Origin: Cristatella mucedo
Lineage: Eukaryota; Bryozoa; Phylactolaemata; Cristatellidae
Assembly (NCBI GenBank): GCA_009760855.2
Contig: WPIO01000042.1
Location: 1,253,501 to 1,317,500 of the forward strand
DNA length: 64,000 bases
Reading direction: 5' to 3'
The notes under the pieces were generated by a model. That model had not been told where the DNA came from, did not search any database, and saw only the letters and a list, made by a program, of their open reading frames with translations. Within the stretch, counting starts at the first letter, position 1. The number at the start of each line of letters is the position of its first letter. The position numbers and the translations under genes were made by a program. Positions 1 to 38,444 of the stretch are shown here, piece by piece.

Positions 1-205
1 GTTATGGCAGGCAGCACCAGATCCATGAACCTCAAAAGAACAATTGTTGGGACCCGATCTTGAAGAACTACTGATTTACTTTAGCCCGGGAGAAAAGTTT
101 AGCAACGAGTTTAGTGGAGATAGTCGTGAAGGAGATTAGAGATGAAGGGCAGGTCGATGAGGTGTTGCACTCAAAGCTGTGTCAGTGCAAGCAGAATAGG
201 CAATC

Positions 206-206
<1 letters not shown>

Positions 207-287
<81 letters not shown>
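207..287. repeat. (AG)n microsatellite
   Basis: About 81 bp of uninterrupted AG. The surrounding 1-930 holds no gene or element I can recognise. Confidence 0.95.
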
Positions 288-291
<4 letters not shown>

Positions 292-929
292 AAGCCGCTC
301 TATGCAACTCGCAAAGAATTTGGAGACAATGTCTACCAGGTCACCATTAGATCACTGGATAGAACGATGACTTGGAAGCAGTTAGGCATATAGTCGATAG
401 TGGCAGTAACATTTTCGGGTATTGATCTTCAATTCCAATACTGCTCTATACAATTTGAACTTGGACTTACCTAAAATTTATTGATAAGAACTACGATAAT
501 CTTCGAACGCCAAGAGATTAACAGTGAGTTCCAACTTTTGAGCAGCTTTCTCAAGTCTAAGTTAAGTATCCAGTGCTCTCATTTAGTGTCAGCCATAAAC
601 CAAAGGTCTCTCGGTGAAGAAGGACCAGTGGTTTATTCGAAGGTGCAAAGTGCAAACTCATAAAGGTGGCTATCGTCGAGTTGTGGCATCGCATCAAGGA
701 CAGTAGGTCGGTGGGAGGGTCAAGCAGAAGGGCAGAGGAAGCAAGTCAGCTGAGGACGGCAAGTCACGAGATTTCAGATTTCCTGACATGTAATTACCGA
801 TGTCGAAAGGAAAATGTTTTTCGAGGGAGAATGGAATCAGCCTATGAAAAGGGTGACACTTAAGTTTTATTGCTGCAAAAAATTTAAGCAAGGCTGTGGC
901 CTTTTATGTTTTAGAGCTTGAACGTTTTA

Positions 930-1130
930 TAATAATAACAATAACAATAATAATGCACTTGATAAAGCGCCCTCAGAGAAATTAATCTCTCTCTAGGCAC
1001 TTTACATTTTCTGCAAACGCTAGCAAACGTAGGAAGAAGGCCTGATGTAAGGCCTGATGTAAGCCTGATGATGCAGCACATCCAAAGTGGACACTAAAAT
1101 CGCCTAGGATGAGAAGAGTACAATTCCTAG
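930..1130 (-). mobile_element. LINE-II 3' fragment
   Basis: Starts with the (ATT)n-type tail and continues with the conserved 3' end (GCACTTGATAAAGCGCCCTC ... CTCTAGGCACTTTACATTT) in the orientation of a minus-strand element. Severely 5'-truncated and degenerate beyond about 1050. Confidence 0.7.
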
Positions 1131-1736
1131 TGCACAGCACATAGAGGAAGTCGGGAAGTCAAATCTAAATTGAGATTGCTCCCGGGTGTACGATAAAATA
1201 CTGCTACCAATGGCAAACTACCACTAGCCGGACGGAGAAAAAGAGATAATTCAAAAGATTGTGTAGCAGGAGCCTAGAACGAAACTAAGGCAGAAGTTCA
1301 ATGAAGTGGGCAGCAGAAATGGCAACTGACAGACAAACGTGATGAATGAAGTACTAATGAACCACACGAATCACACATCCAATCGCAGGGTTTTGGTCAC
1401 AAACATTCACCCACAGCTTTCTGCAGCTTTTGCCAATTGCTTAGTTTACAATCATGGTACTTCTGGTGGCCTCGGCCTGGCTGTATGTAAGTCTGTGCCT
1501 GTGATTTTTGATGAGAGCAACCCTACCTCCCAAGGCCCCCTAAGCCTAGAAAAGTTTGCTGAAGATGGCAGTGTGCCATACGACACCGTTTGTCAGAGTT
1601 TACTACAAGGATTAGCTCCTACTCCCATAGCAGCTTCGCTAGAAACTAGTTTCATACAAGTGAGGCTCCAAACCAAGCCACCTTAAGGACAGGACAAAAG
1701 TGCACAGCGTGTTAAACCACTCTCGCTGCTGATTCA
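1131..1736. other. No supported gene
   Basis: An open frame of 115 codons on the plus strand (1339-1686) contains no domain I recognise and lacks supporting splice or codon evidence. It is left as unexplained sequence. Confidence 0.4.
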
Positions 1737-1828
1737 TCTCTCTCTCTCTCTCTCTCATCACTCTCTCTCTTTATCTCTCTCTTTCTCTCTCTTTCCTGTG
1801 TCTCATCTCTCTCTCACACACACACGCG

Positions 1829-1899
<71 letters not shown>

Positions 1900-1955
1900 A
1901 TCTCTCTCTTTACCATCTCTATCTTTCTGCCCATCTGTAAGTCTCTCTATGTCTC
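1737..1955. repeat. (CT)n-rich low-complexity tract
   Basis: Long (CT)n with interruptions and a short (CA)n block, in DNA between the end of visible gene B and a decayed LINE. Confidence 0.9.
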
Positions 1956-1959
1956 TCCC

Positions 1960-3985
1960 ATTATGTGATGTTATGTAATGTATCTCCGTCTGTTACTCCA
2001 CAAAGTCATATTGACCGTGTGGGTGTTACGCAGGATATTTTTGTATAGCGCACTCACACCCTAAGCGGCTTTCAGTACGCATTCGGTAGCCAACAGACTT
2101 CGTCTCATGCAAAACAGAGAAAGGAAGCATTGCCGAGTCAGGAGAGCAGTTGAGGTAGTGAGTAGCATGGAAGTAGCAGCTCACGACCACTGAAAAGGAA
2201 GAACCATAGTCGGCAGTAGGAGAGTAGTTGTCGTTGTATAAGAATTGTGGAAGCGAGTTCCACAGTCTAGGACCTGCAGAACTAAAGCTTCTGTCGCCAA
2301 CGGTCTTTAAGCGGAGGAATGGGACAGCTAATTTATTGTCCACACAGGACCTGAGGACGCGAACAGGCTGAAACTGATGCAGCAGTTCAGCTAGGTACAA
2401 AGGAACCAAGCCGTGGCGGGCCATGTGGGTCAGCTTGAGAACTTTGCTCTATATCCGTTGCTAGACCGCTGGGACTTGAAGACTAGCCTTGCAGCCATAT
2501 TCAAAGTCCGCTGCAGTGGCATAATAGCTTTCTTTGGCAGCCCAGCCAAAACGGAATTACAATAATCAAGCCGAGACAGAACTAAAGAGCTAGTTAAATT
2601 TTTTGGAAGCCATTGTGGGAGACGCCTCCTAATCTTGGATAGGGATCGGATGTGATGGCTAGCTGTAGAAGCAGTCTTCTGAATGAAGCTTTTGAAATTA
2701 AGGCAGCTGTCAAAAACGACACCTAAATTTCGAGCACATGGTGATGGTCGCACAATAGCATCACCTATTAGAACAGCAAAGCCTTTTAATCCAGCCACAT
2801 GCTTGGGTGTCCTAAGAGCAGCAGTTCGGTTTTATCATCATTTAATTTTTTTCAAAAATCATTTTCAGGAAGTTTTCAGACCTCCATGATCGAATGTCGG
2901 CAAGGCAAGCATTCAGTTTCTCAGTTGCCGCAGCAGATTCCGACGGTTTGAATGACAAATACATCTGAGTATCGTCAGCATAGAAGTGATATCCTATTCC
3001 ATGGGCCTTAATCACCCAGAGGTTTCGAATAAATGGAGAAAGTAAGGGACCAAATACAGACCCTTGAGGGACTCCACACGTGACCCTTCTTGTGTATGAG
3101 ACCTGACCCCCACACGACACGGATTGAACACGATCAGACATGTATTATTTAAACCACGCCAGTGCTTCGTCTGCCAGATCGATCGTTGTTCTCAATCGTT
3201 CAAGCAGAACTTCCTGATCAATGGTGTCGAAGGCAGCAGACAGATCTAGCAGAGCTAGGGCAGTGACATTCCCGTCGTCGTTGCCACATAGAATGTCATT
3301 GTTAACACGGAGGAGAGCAGTTTCAGTGGAGTCCAGCCTTTTGAACCCTGATTGAAATGCTTCTGACATTCCATTATTTTCAATGTGTTCAACCAGCTGC
3401 TTAGCAACAATCTTTTCAAGAATCTTTGATAAGAACGGAAGAAGGGAAACTGAGGGGATAGTTTGCTAGGACATCTGTGTCTAATCCAGACTTTTGAAGA
3501 ATGGGTCTAACGATTGCTGATTTGAAGGACTTGGGGACGACCCCTTTTCACAAAGAAGCATTAAAAATCTTGGTTATGGCAGGGCTAAGTTGGTCTGCAA
3601 GTGAAGACCACAGAGATGAAGGTATAGGGTCTTCAGGAGACGAGCTCTTTTTGCTAGACCTTATTAAGGCAGCCACATCACAGGCAGAAACATAGGAGAA
3701 CCTTTTGAGAAAGGTCACAGGTTGAGGAACGGCGATTGCTTTGGTCGGAGGGGGCTTAATGGAGGCACGAATGTGCACAATTTTTTCAGTAAAGAAGGCT
3801 GAAAACTTTTCAGCTGAGCCCTTAATATCTGGGGAGTCAGACCTCACAGCATTGGCCAGTAACTGATTTACTGTCTTATAAATCTGTTTAGCGTCCGACT
3901 GGCAGGAATTCAGCTTTCTAATGAAAAAAGAAGCCCTGGTTTTTTTTAAGCTTTCGGGTGTAAACTCGAAGGAAGTCTTTGAAAT
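1960..3985 (-). mobile_element. LINE-I: decayed CR1/L2-type non-LTR retrotransposon
   Basis: Minus-strand reverse transcriptase pieces in shifting frames: a 5' linker (EKFSAFFTEKI, 3848-3548), the region with LALLDLSAAFDTIDQEVLLE (3369-3145), GVPQGS and the catalytic FYADDTQMYL (3141-2842), LDYCNSVLAGLP (2798-2430) and the C-terminal GDRSFSSAGPRLWNSLPQFL (2424-2026). Frameshifts and stops separate the pieces, so it is inactive. The 3' end is a conserved UTR followed by a TACAT-like repeat at about 1965-1985. It is truncated at its 5' end and lies 0.2 kb downstream of gene B's last visible exon. Confidence 0.88.
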
Positions 3986-4220
3986 TCTATGTGTCTCTCT
4001 CTGTGTCTGTTTCTTCCATTCTCCATGTCTCTGTCTCTCCCATTATATCTCCCCAATATTGAGCTGATTAATGATTTCAAATTAAAAATAATCACAAATT
4101 AAATAATAACACCCAAGGCTCCGAGGAATGATCCGAGCGTCTGTTAGTACCAGCCCTAGGTTGCACCGCACAAGGGAAGCAGCCAAGCAGGTCGCGCCAT
4201 TCGTACCCTCGTAGTCTCAC

Positions 4221-30525
<26,305 letters not shown>

Positions 30526-30631
30526 CTAGCAAAGGAAATGGCGCGCAGTGAAGCTGATTAGCAGCAGCAAAGCCACGTCTCAAGAGTTAACACAAATGCA
30601 CACGAACTGCTAAATGCACACGAGCCACTAA

Positions 30632-30710
30632 ACACACACACACACACACACACCCACACGTGCACACACACACGTACACACACACACACACACACACATA
30701 CACACACAAG
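30632..30710. repeat. (CA)n microsatellite
   Basis: Interrupted ACAC tract just upstream (gene sense) of gene B exon 1. Confidence 0.9.
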
Positions 30711-30949
30711 AAGGTTCAGGCATGAAATTCGTCAAGAGCTGCAGCTAATGCCGTATTGTAGCTAGCATTCTTTCTGTGAGGCATGGTCGGTAGTACGATG
30801 GAGAAGCAAGGGTAAAGAAGATATTTTCGTGCAGATAGCATCAACGTCTTGGATCTATAGGTTTAGTGGTTCACAAATGATTCTGGCTGCGGAGGATGGC
30901 ACAAACTGCAGACCGAGTAAGATCCACGTGCGGCCAGACATGCCGAGCT

Positions 30950-31102
30950 TGGCTATAATAAGGATACGTTTGATATAGTGCCATCCGAGAACTCAATCAC
31001 TTTCTAGGCACTTTACATTTGCTGCGAAGAAAGTACGATCGAATGGTTAGTGATAGCATGCTCAATAAACAACAAGAATAATGTGGTTAGGGGTGACACG
31101 TA
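30950..31102 (-). mobile_element. LINE-II 3' fragment
   Basis: Minus-oriented 3' end and UTR ending abruptly at GGGGTGACACG where LINE-I sequence begins. The (ATT)n tail is missing. Confidence 0.7.
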
Positions 31103-31300
31103 ATGTAATGTATCTCCGTCTGTAACTCCACAAAGTCATAAAGACCATGTGGGTGTTACACAGGAGAGCTTTGTATAGCACACTCACAGCCTAAGCGGCT
31201 TTCGGTACGCATTCGGTAGCCAACAGACTTCGTCTCACGCAACAAAGAGAAAGTGGGAAGCATAGGAGAGTCAGGAAAACACTTGAGGTAGTAAGTAGCA
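31103..31300 (-). mobile_element. LINE-I 3' fragment
   Basis: TAATGTAATGTATCTCCGTC tail and UTR with the start of the coding end, minus strand, inserted in or beside LINE-II sequence. Confidence 0.8.
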
Positions 31301-31397
31301 CGCTAATATGAGATGCTGGCATCCAATAGGGGGGGAGAATTTTTGACCAAGTATATGACCTTAGTTATGAGAGGGAAGCCTGCACATGAGCCACAAA

Positions 31398-31575
31398 AAA
31401 AGTTGTAGCTGATTTGACAGCCTCTTTCTGTATAGCGACAGAAGAGTCTTTACGACTATCAGCACCGCTTGCAGTGGCTACAAAGGAACGCCCTCCACAA
31501 GATTCGAACCCACGTCCTCAAGGACAAGGTGGTGAAAAGCAACCGCCTTACATAGTGAGCCATTACGGCTCATCA
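31398..31575 (-). mobile_element. SINE-A copy
   Basis: Minus copy with a B-box (GGTTCGAATCTTG read on the minus strand), body GACAGAAGAGTCTTTACGAC and A-box region near 31560. Confidence 0.8.
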
Positions 31576-31924
31576 GTAGCCATACAAATGGAGAAGCAGG
31601 ATGGATGGGCACTCCGGAAGTGGCCGCTGCAGCAGCAACGTAGGGCAGCATGCACTCGAGGCAGCAGGGAACTAGTAGAGCATGCCCAGAGAGGGAGCAC
31701 TCGTGATGAAGAGGAGGAGCTCGTGATCCCATGCCGACACCACGTGAGTTGCCAATAAACTTGCACTCGGTGGGTACACGTGTGCCTGACGGCAATAACA
31801 GCTGCCAGTGACAGATTATTGGCATCAACGAGACGACAGTAAGGATAGGCCTTAGAGCTTCACCGACCTCTTTGAGAAAGTTCCGGTCAGTTGGCCTCCA
31901 ATAGCTGGCATAGAGGAAGTAAAT

Positions 31925-31983
31925 AGCCGAGCTCGTTTGGCACAGTGGTTAAGGTGCTCACCCTGACCAAGGTCTGGCCAAGG

Positions 31984-32018
<35 letters not shown>

Positions 32019-32100
32019 AAGCGCCTGAATGGAGATATACAAATTCATTATTATTATTATACGCATTATACAAATTAATTATTAGTATTATTATAATTTA
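31925..32100 (+). mobile_element. SINE-B copy with (GT)n inside
   Basis: CTCGTTTGGCACAGTGGTTAA head and ACCAAGGTCTGGCCAAGG; the B-box region is replaced by a (TG)n/(CG)n tract (31984-32019). The end is ...CGCCTGAATGGAGA and an (ATT)n tail. Confidence 0.7.
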
Positions 32101-32499
32101 GAGAATTGCTAACAACGGAGAGCAGCACCGGTGGATCTTTGGCATCGGCTGAAGGGAATTGGGGCTCGGGATTACTTACTGCCTGCTCAACTGACTTACT
32201 GCCTGCTCAACCGTAACTAAGTGCGAATCGCGACTACATCTGATCAAAGGCGAAAAAAGGGAATACTTGCAAAACCGGGTTATCTATGGTTGGTTCAGCA
32301 ATAAAACTGGTAAAAAAGATGAGTGCAAGAAAAACGCATGGCAACGTGCGGACATCGGTGTTTAGACCGTCTCCGACTCAAGCAGAAACATCATATCGGT
32401 GCTGACGTACCCATCCGAATTGTCCTCTGATAGTTTCGAAAGCAGGCATCCCCCAATTCGACACCAGCTTGCTCGCTTGTGCTATTTGGCTAACGATTA

Positions 32500-33224
32500 G
32501 CAGATCAGAACCAAATAGCTGCATAAACAAGTGACACCTGACGACGGTGACCCGACGGTGGCTCGAAATCCGTATACACTAGATTGGCTCTGCGAGCTCG
32601 CGAATAAAATGATGGAAATTCAAAAAGCTGCCGAGGCATACGACTCGTTTGCAGGTGGCGAGTCCGTCGAGGTCAGACAGCTAGCCATCAAAGGGACACT
32701 CCAGCAATGTGCAGCAGCTATCTACCGTGGAAACCAGAGAACCAGCAAGGCTCACGTCGCACGGCTTCAACCGAGCTTCATTTGCCTTTATCCTTACCCT
32801 CGCCTGCAGGCACTGTCTCGGCGAGTGTGCCTGAACAGCAAATTTACCAGCTGGCAATCAAAGGTGGGGGACGGTTCGACCATACTAGGCCTGAGCACCG
32901 ACCGCCGGCATTGCGGTGCAGCTAGGCTTTGCCTAAGTCCGGCGTACGCTGTCAGGCAGGCACACATGGACGCTCAGCGAATCTGAGCCCATAGCGGTCG
33001 CAGAATGTCGGGCGACCTTGACACGAAACATCGCACCTTACCCGCGATTCGCTGGACCCCAGGCATGATGGACAACAGAGCTCCGAGGCTCTGCGAAGAT
33101 AGTGCGTTCTGTACTGCCGCCCGCCAGCCCGCTAGATGTATCGAATTACGGCGACCAGACGCCAGGTCAGGATGCTCAAGGTCAAGGTGGAGCAGCCGCT
33201 GTAGCCGGCTGGTGTGGATCCTGT
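32500..33224 (+). other. Unidentified stretch with open frames, cut by the foldback element
   Basis: A 151-codon plus frame (32531-32986, including LDWLCELANKMMEIQKAAEA) and short overlapping frames to 33232 look more protein-like than the flanking DNA. I recognise no domain. It ends exactly where the foldback-like element starts, so it could be part of an older gene or mobile element gag-like region. Function unknown. Confidence 0.25.
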
Positions 33225-33238
33225 GGGGTTAGACGAAT

Positions 33239-33384
33239 TACCGCACTCCACCGCACTCCACCGCACTCCACCGCACTCCACCGCAATCCACCGCAATCTA
33301 CCGCAATCCACCGCAATCCACCGCAATCCACCGCAATCCACCGCAATCCACCGCAATCCACCGCAATCTACCGCAATCCACTCT
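33239..33384. repeat. 10-bp tandem array (ACCGCAATCC)n
   Basis: About 14 copies of a 10-bp unit, the first four as ACCGCACTCC, then ACCGCAATCC with two ACCGCAATCT variants. The same motif occurs singly throughout the element in both orientations. Not a CRISPR: no spacers. Confidence 0.95.
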
Positions 33385-34199
33385 AATTAGGGTAGCAACA
33401 ACCGGGCGTAAGCGTTGCCGAGCTCAAAATTTTTCGCCGACACTGTACTACACGTTCGAATTTATCTATCCACAACATTTCACGTCGCGGCGCCCAGGCT
33501 CACTTATGCAAACGACCTACGACGCCGGACGCCTGTGCAGCAGTCCACCACAATCCACCGCAATTCACCGAACTCCACCATCATCCATTCTAGTTCTTGT
33601 CAAATCCATCCCAAATCTGCTGCGAACAGCTCCAAAAAGTCTGGAATATCAAACTACGCTACACGCACAATTTACCCGGAAAATTTCTCGCGATTCCGCT
33701 CACGCGTTCTCACGAAGTCCACTGAAATAAGATTGCGGTGGCCCAGGCCAATACCGCAATCCACCGCTATCCACTGCATTCCACCGAGCAATGAAAAAAA
33801 TCCTGATCGAAAAGCTTCTTTTTTTGATTGCATATGACAGCACACTCTACAAAAATTGCATTAAAAGAATTTCGCTTGCTTTGGCAAGGCCGTTCTCGTG
33901 CAATTCGCTGCAATCGACAGCTGTAGCCCTGGCCAATACCGAAATCCACATCAATCCACAGAATCCACCGCATACGAAATCGAAATACGTTGCGCCGAGC
34001 TCCAGTTGTTATTGCATATTAAAGGGCACTATGGGGGCTGTGGAGGAAGCTTCCAGGGGTGCGAACTTTCGGTTTGCAGGTCACTGCCAAGCCATTAGGG
34101 GCCTTAGTCGGTCGGACGAAGAAGCATTTTACATTAAGCATATTACATTAGGTATAACGTTGCACTTAAAAAGTGCGCTGTAATACCTCATGTGGACTT

Positions 34200-37000
34200 T
34201 AGCTTTACACAGCCTAGGTGCAGTCAACTTTCGACGGATTGCAGAAGGTTGCTGTATTGACATGGGCCTCTGCCGTTAATTGCAATACAGCGACCGGGAA
34301 CTGGGATTATCAACGGAATTTCCTAGGTGCACCAAATTAGAGCACATACGAGCGAGAAATCTAAAAGGGAGCGTCACCCAGCAGCGTCCAGTCTATTTTT
34401 AGTGGATAGTGGAAGATTTCCGTATTTTCCCACGCCGTTGCCGTCGATTGCCGCGCTTTGCCCTCACATGTACGTTCACGATTGGTTGATAGGACGCGGT
34501 TGTAATTTTAATACGGTATTAAATATATATAGTATTAAAATATATATAGTATAATATATTAATATTTAATATAATATAATATATAATATAATATATAATA
34601 TAATATATAATATAATATATAATATAATATGTAATATTAATACTATATATTATATTAATACTATATATTAATACAGTGCGCACTGTTACGCAAGAAAAAT
34701 GCGATCTTCTCCCAGCGGTCTCGTTTGTAATTGTAACAGACGATCGTAGACTGCTGTATTGTCTCGGGCAATTGCCGTCGATTGCCACGGATTGCCCAAG
34801 GTTGAAGGCGAAAAAGGAAAGCGTGCGCGCCCACAGTGAGCGTTATGCAGTAGGATAATTAAAAATTCAAGGGGCCACTTTCCAGCAAATTTGAACCGGA
34901 TTGCTGCAGAAACCGGGCCACTGCCGTCGATTGCAGTGCATTGCCCTCGACTGTGCTTTTGTCGATTGTATAAAAGGATGTGGCTGCACTTTTAATGAAG
35001 TGCAGTCCAATACGCAAGAAAAGTTGGAGCTTCTCTCAGCAACTGTCGGTGCATTTGTAACTGTCCGTTATGGATTGACGTATTTTCCCGGGCCATTGCC
35101 GTCGATTGAATGCGTACTATGAGTGAAAATTATGCGCATACACAGTTACATGTTACGTTGTGTGAGAGTTTCAGTTTATTGCAGCTAATCTTGTCGATTT
35201 TCCACGGATTTCGCTGTCGTCCTCTACCATTGCTGTTGATTGCTGTGCATTGCTGACAGTTACCAAACAAAGCATCTTGAAAGTTCCGGTGTTTTACTTT
35301 GGATGCAGCGGAATGTTATATGGAATGACAATTGAGGCTTCCACGCTGCTAATATCTCTTCAATTCGCCGGGAATTGGGGTATTGGCCCAGGACATTGCA
35401 GTCGATTGCCGTTCATTGCTCGCGATTGTACGTGAGCGATTAGTTGAAAGGATTTGATTGCACTTTCAGCAAAGTGGGCTGTGACAGGTAAGATATATTT
35501 GATCTTGGCCCAGTCACTTTCCAGTGATTTGCGATGGACCATAATGGATTGCCGTATTTGCCCAGGCCATTGCCGCCTGTTGCCATGCATTGCTCAAGAT
35601 TGAACGGTTAGAGCTGGTTGAAAGTATGCGTGCACGCAGTGAGACGTTACGTGGAATGAGAATTGGAGCTTGGTGCAGGCGATTTATTTATTTTTGATCC
35701 CTGCTATTGCTGTCAATTGCCATGTATTGTTGCCAATTAACGTGCAAAATAGCTTGAAAGTCTTACGATTTCCCTTTTAGCACAAAGAAATGTGAAATGC
35801 GATGACAATCGGCACTTTGTGCAGCAAATTTAGTGTCAACTTGCCACGGATAGTAGTGAATTGCTGCTTCAAGCCGAGCCGTTGCCGTAGATTGCCATGC
35901 ATTGCCCGAGATTGTACGAGTGCAATTGCTTAAAATGATATGGTTGACTTTAACCAGTGTGCTTTGTAGCACGCATTAAAAATTGGAGCATTGCAAAGCC
36001 GATTTCGGGGCATTTTGCATCGGATTGCTGTAAATTGAGGTATTGGCCCGGGCCATTGCAATACATTGCAGTGCATTGCTGCCGAATGATCAAAGCGATT
36101 GTAGTGAAATTGTGGTATTACACAATAACCAAAACTTAGAGCAACGTGCAATCACTATTAGAGCTAAAAGTGTACGTTTTCTGGTCGTTTATCGGCGGGT
36201 TTAGGTACATTGACGTACTGCCCCGAGCAGTTGCCGTCGATTGCATTGCATTGCTGCATAATGGCCGAGGCAATTACAGTGAAGTTATGCGAGTACACAG
36301 TAACCGAAGAGTGGAGCAGCGTGCAATCATAATTAGAGCTTCTAGTGTACGCTTTCTGGTCGCTGTGGTGCAGATTGCAGCGGATTTCGGCGGATTGGTG
36401 TGGATTGCAGTATGGGACCGGTTCGATGCAGTCGATTGCAATTCATTGCATGAGAACGCGTGTGCAAAATGGAGTGAAATTTTTTGGATGCACTTTGAAC
36501 TGAGCCTAGTCCTATATGCAATGTCAATTAGAGCTACGCGATGGCGATTTGAGGATAATTTGCATTGAATAGTGAGTGGATTGCTGTAATTTTCCAGCTC
36601 ATTTCAGGTGATAGCCGCCCATTACCACAATGCGAGATTCCACAATTTTTTTTATTTTACGTGGTTGTGCACACAATATGGTGCACTTTAATATGCAATA
36701 ACAACTGCAGCTCGTCGCAATGGATTTCGATTTCGTATGCGGTGGATTCTGTGGATTGAAGTGGATTGTGGTATTGGCCAGGGCTACAGCTGTCGATTGC
36801 AGCGCATTGCACGAGAACGGCCGTGCCAATGCAAGCGAAATGTTTTTAATGCAATTTTTGCAGAGTGTGCTGTCATGTGCAATTAAAATAGGAGCTCTTC
36901 GATCAGGATTGCTTTCGTTGCATGGTGGAATGCAGTGGATTGCGGTAGATTGTGGTATTGGCCTGGGCCACTGCAGTCATATTTCACTGGACTTCGTGAA
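34200..37000. repeat. Diverged tandem array of ~175-bp satellite-like units
   Basis: A core like GTATTGGCCCGGGCCATTGC followed by CGTCGATTGCAGTGCATTGC recurs near 34245, 34425, 34750, 34905, 35075, 35230, 35370, 35550, 35700, 35865, 36035, 36205, 36400, 36590, 36770 and 36950, spacing mostly 150-195 bp. Between cores a GAGCTTC-like motif also recurs. Units are strongly diverged. Confidence 0.75.
34510..34672. repeat. AT-rich (TATAATA)n tract
   Basis: About 160 bp of TATAATATAA-type repeats interrupting the satellite array and enlarging one spacing to about 325 bp. Confidence 0.9.
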
Positions 37001-38350
37001 ACGCATGAGCGGAATCGCGTGAAAACATCTGGGTACATTGTGCGTGTAGCGTAGTTTGATATTCCAGACTTTTTGGAGCAATTCGTGGCAGATTTGGGGT
37101 AGATTTGACAAGAACTAGAATAGATTGCTGTGGATTGCAGTACATGCGTCCAGCGCCAAAGCTCATTTGCATAAGTGCATGTGTGCGCAGCGACATAAAA
37201 TTTTGTGGACAGATAAATTGGAACGTGTACTACAATATCAGCAAAAAATTTGAGCTCGGCAACGCTCACGCCTGATCGTTGCTACCCTAATTAGAGTGGA
37301 TTGCGGTTGATTTCGGTAATTCGTCCAACCCTTGATCGTCGGTTCGACGAATTACCACAATCCGCCGAAATCCATCGAAATCCACTCTAATTAGGCTAGC
37401 AACGACCAAACGTAAGCGTTGCCGAGCTCAAATTGTGCGCTGCTATTGTAGTACACGTTTGAATTCATCCGTTAACCGAATTTCATGTCGCTGGGCGCAC
37501 CCGCACTTAGGCATATGACCTTCGATGCCGGACGCCCGTACAGCAATCCTCCGAAACCCACTGCAATCCACCGCAATCCATTTCAGTTCCCGTTAAATCC
37601 TCCACAATTCAGCTGCGAAAAGCTCCAAAAAGTTTGGATTATCAAACTACGCTACACGTACGATGTATCCAGAAAATTTAATGCGATTCCGCTCACGTCA
37701 CGAAGTGTACTGAAATAAGATTGCAGTGGCCCAGGCCAATACCACAATCCACCGCAATCCGCCACAATCCATCGCAATCCACCACATTCCACCACGCAAC
37801 GAACGAAATCCTGGCAGAAAAGCTCACTTTTTGATTGCATATGACGGCAAACTCTGCGACGATTTAATTAAAAAAAATTTCAATGGCATTGGCACGGCCG
37901 TTCTCGTGCAATGCGCTGCAATCGACCGCAGTAGCCCGGGCCAATACCGCAATCCACTTCAATCTGCAGAATCCACCGCATAAAAAAAACGAAACAAATT
38001 GCGCCGAGCTCCAGTTTTTATTGCATGTTGAAGTGCACCGTGCTTTGTGCAGAACCACGTAAAATAAAAAAAAAATGTGCAACCTCGCACTGTGGCAATG
38101 CGTGGCAATAGCCTGAAATGACCTGGAAAACTACCGCAATCCACTCTATTTCAATGCAAGTCATCATCAAATCTCCATCGCGAAGCTCTAATTGACATTG
38201 CATATCGGAGGACTGGACTCAGTTCAAAGAGCATTAACAAAACTTCCTCTCCATTATGCACACGCGTTCTCATGCAATGAATTGCAATCGCCTGCAACGA
38301 CCCGGTCTGGTACTGCAATCCGCCGAAATCCACTGCAACCCGCCAAGCAG
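36360..38350. repeat. Head-to-head inverted repeat of about 1 kb
   Basis: 36360-37330 and 37341-38350 are inverted copies separated by about 10 bp. The match includes the end motif GACGAATTACC, the CCACGTAAAATAAAA-like segment and the CGCGTTCTCATGCAATGAAT segment. Suggests a second foldback copy or an inverted duplication. Confidence 0.75.
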
Positions 38351-38362
38351 CAACCTGAACCA

Positions 38363-38413
38363 TTTTCACCTTAACGTACCCTTCGCACGGCTCTACGGAC
38401 GTTAAGGTGAAAA
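38363..38413. repeat. Perfect 15-bp hairpin
   Basis: TTTTCACCTTAACGT at 38363-38377 pairs with ACGTTAAGGTGAAAA at 38399-38413 with a 21-base loop. Located where the second inverted arm ends. Confidence 0.85.
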
Positions 38414-38444
38414 AGATAGGCATTTATTTATCGTCCCCTACCTG

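Larger units (their letters stand above)
33225..37330. mobile_element. Foldback-like element with long inverted arms made of satellite units
   Basis: Begins GGGGTTAGACGAATTACCGC and ends with the inverse (CGGTAATTCGTCCAACCC). The left arm (33225 to about 34030) and right arm (about 36690-37330) are inverted copies: both contain, from the outside in, CTCTAATTAGGGTAGCAACG, a GCGTAAGCGTTGCCGAGCTC-like segment, and a unit with GGCCCAGGCCAATACCGCAA. The middle is an array of roughly 175-bp units in the right-arm orientation plus an AT-rich tract. No transposase-like frame was found, so it is non-autonomous if mobile. Long inverted arms built of short tandem repeats resemble foldback elements; assignment to a superfamily is not possible by eye. 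Confidence 0.7.

Noticed and set aside
33239-33384. CRISPR-like direct repeats
   Set aside because: Units are contiguous 10-mers without spacers, in a eukaryotic context.
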